64,000 nt of DNA from Lanius collurio (Eukaryota > Chordata > Aves > Passeriformes > Laniidae): contig JACBWW010000004.1 in assembly GCA_020086605.1 (NCBI GenBank), positions 20,409,624 to 20,473,623 on the forward strand. The letters run 5' to 3'. How positions within the stretch are numbered: position 1 is the stretch's first letter; every line of letters starts with the position of its first letter. The notes beneath the pieces were generated by a model. The model was given only the letters and a program-made list of their open reading frames with translations. It had not been told where the DNA came from and did not search any database. Positions 63,935 to 64,000 of this stretch are shown here, in pieces. Made by a program: the position numbers and the translations under genes.

Positions 63935-64000
63935 CATGCAGGCTTTGAGTACAGCATATTCTCCTCCCAGATCCAGCTTTTGGGCCACTTCATGCTGCTG

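Larger units (their letters stand above)
57346..64000. other. 3' flank and intergenic sequence
   Basis: I see no clear gene. The open frames are short and unsupported, apart from the weak candidate at 58.81-59.26 kb described among the findings. An 18-base poly-T tract lies at 63917-63934. No CR1 fragment is obvious here. Confidence 0.6.

Overview
The window is nuclear DNA from a vertebrate, almost certainly a bird. Three split genes with short coding exons, canonical GT/AG splice sites and large introns are present. The interspersed repeats I can recognise are decayed CR1-type LINE fragments, the main repeat family of birds. The order SRP54 then FAM177A1, in the same orientation, matches what I recall of human chromosome 14q13. 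There are two N gaps (100 and 308 bases), both inside CpG-island promoters, as expected of a short-read draft assembly.

Layout, left to right. About 1-2 kb is 3' flank or 3' UTR of FAM177A1. From 2 to 16.1 kb lies FAM177A1 on the minus strand: five coding exons, 189 codons from the inner start. From 15.5 to 16.7 kb is its CpG-island promoter, broken by a 100-N gap; the sequence right of the gap begins with the last 12 bases of an Illumina adapter and carries an inverted and a direct duplication, so it is probably misassembled. From 16.7 to 20 kb is a short intergenic spacer. From about 20 to 35.5 kb lies SRP54 on the minus strand: 15 coding exons joining to exactly 504 residues, plus an inferred non-coding first exon. 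From 35.2 to 36.9 kb is a CpG island shared head-to-head by SRP54 and a plus-strand gene. From 36.3 to 57.3 kb lies that gene: eight exons joining without a frame break to a 301-residue protein with a class I SAM-dependent methyltransferase fold. I cannot match it to a named human methyltransferase. From 57.4 to 64 kb is mostly featureless flank, with one weak candidate for a small TATA-driven transcript at 58.8-59.3 kb.

How the genes relate. SRP54 is the GTPase subunit of the signal recognition particle, which targets nascent secretory and membrane proteins to the ER. FAM177A1 is a small conserved protein linked to the Golgi, transcribed in tandem downstream of SRP54. The methyltransferase-like gene should share promoter elements with SRP54 (ETS-like, GC-box and NRF1-like sites lie between them), so both are probably broadly expressed. 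Nothing in the sequence links their biochemistry.

The most interesting item is the methyltransferase-like gene: intact, invisible to a single-ORF scan because it is split into eight exons, and of unknown substrate. All joins were made by eye from splice consensus and reading-frame continuity; no search or alignment was run.
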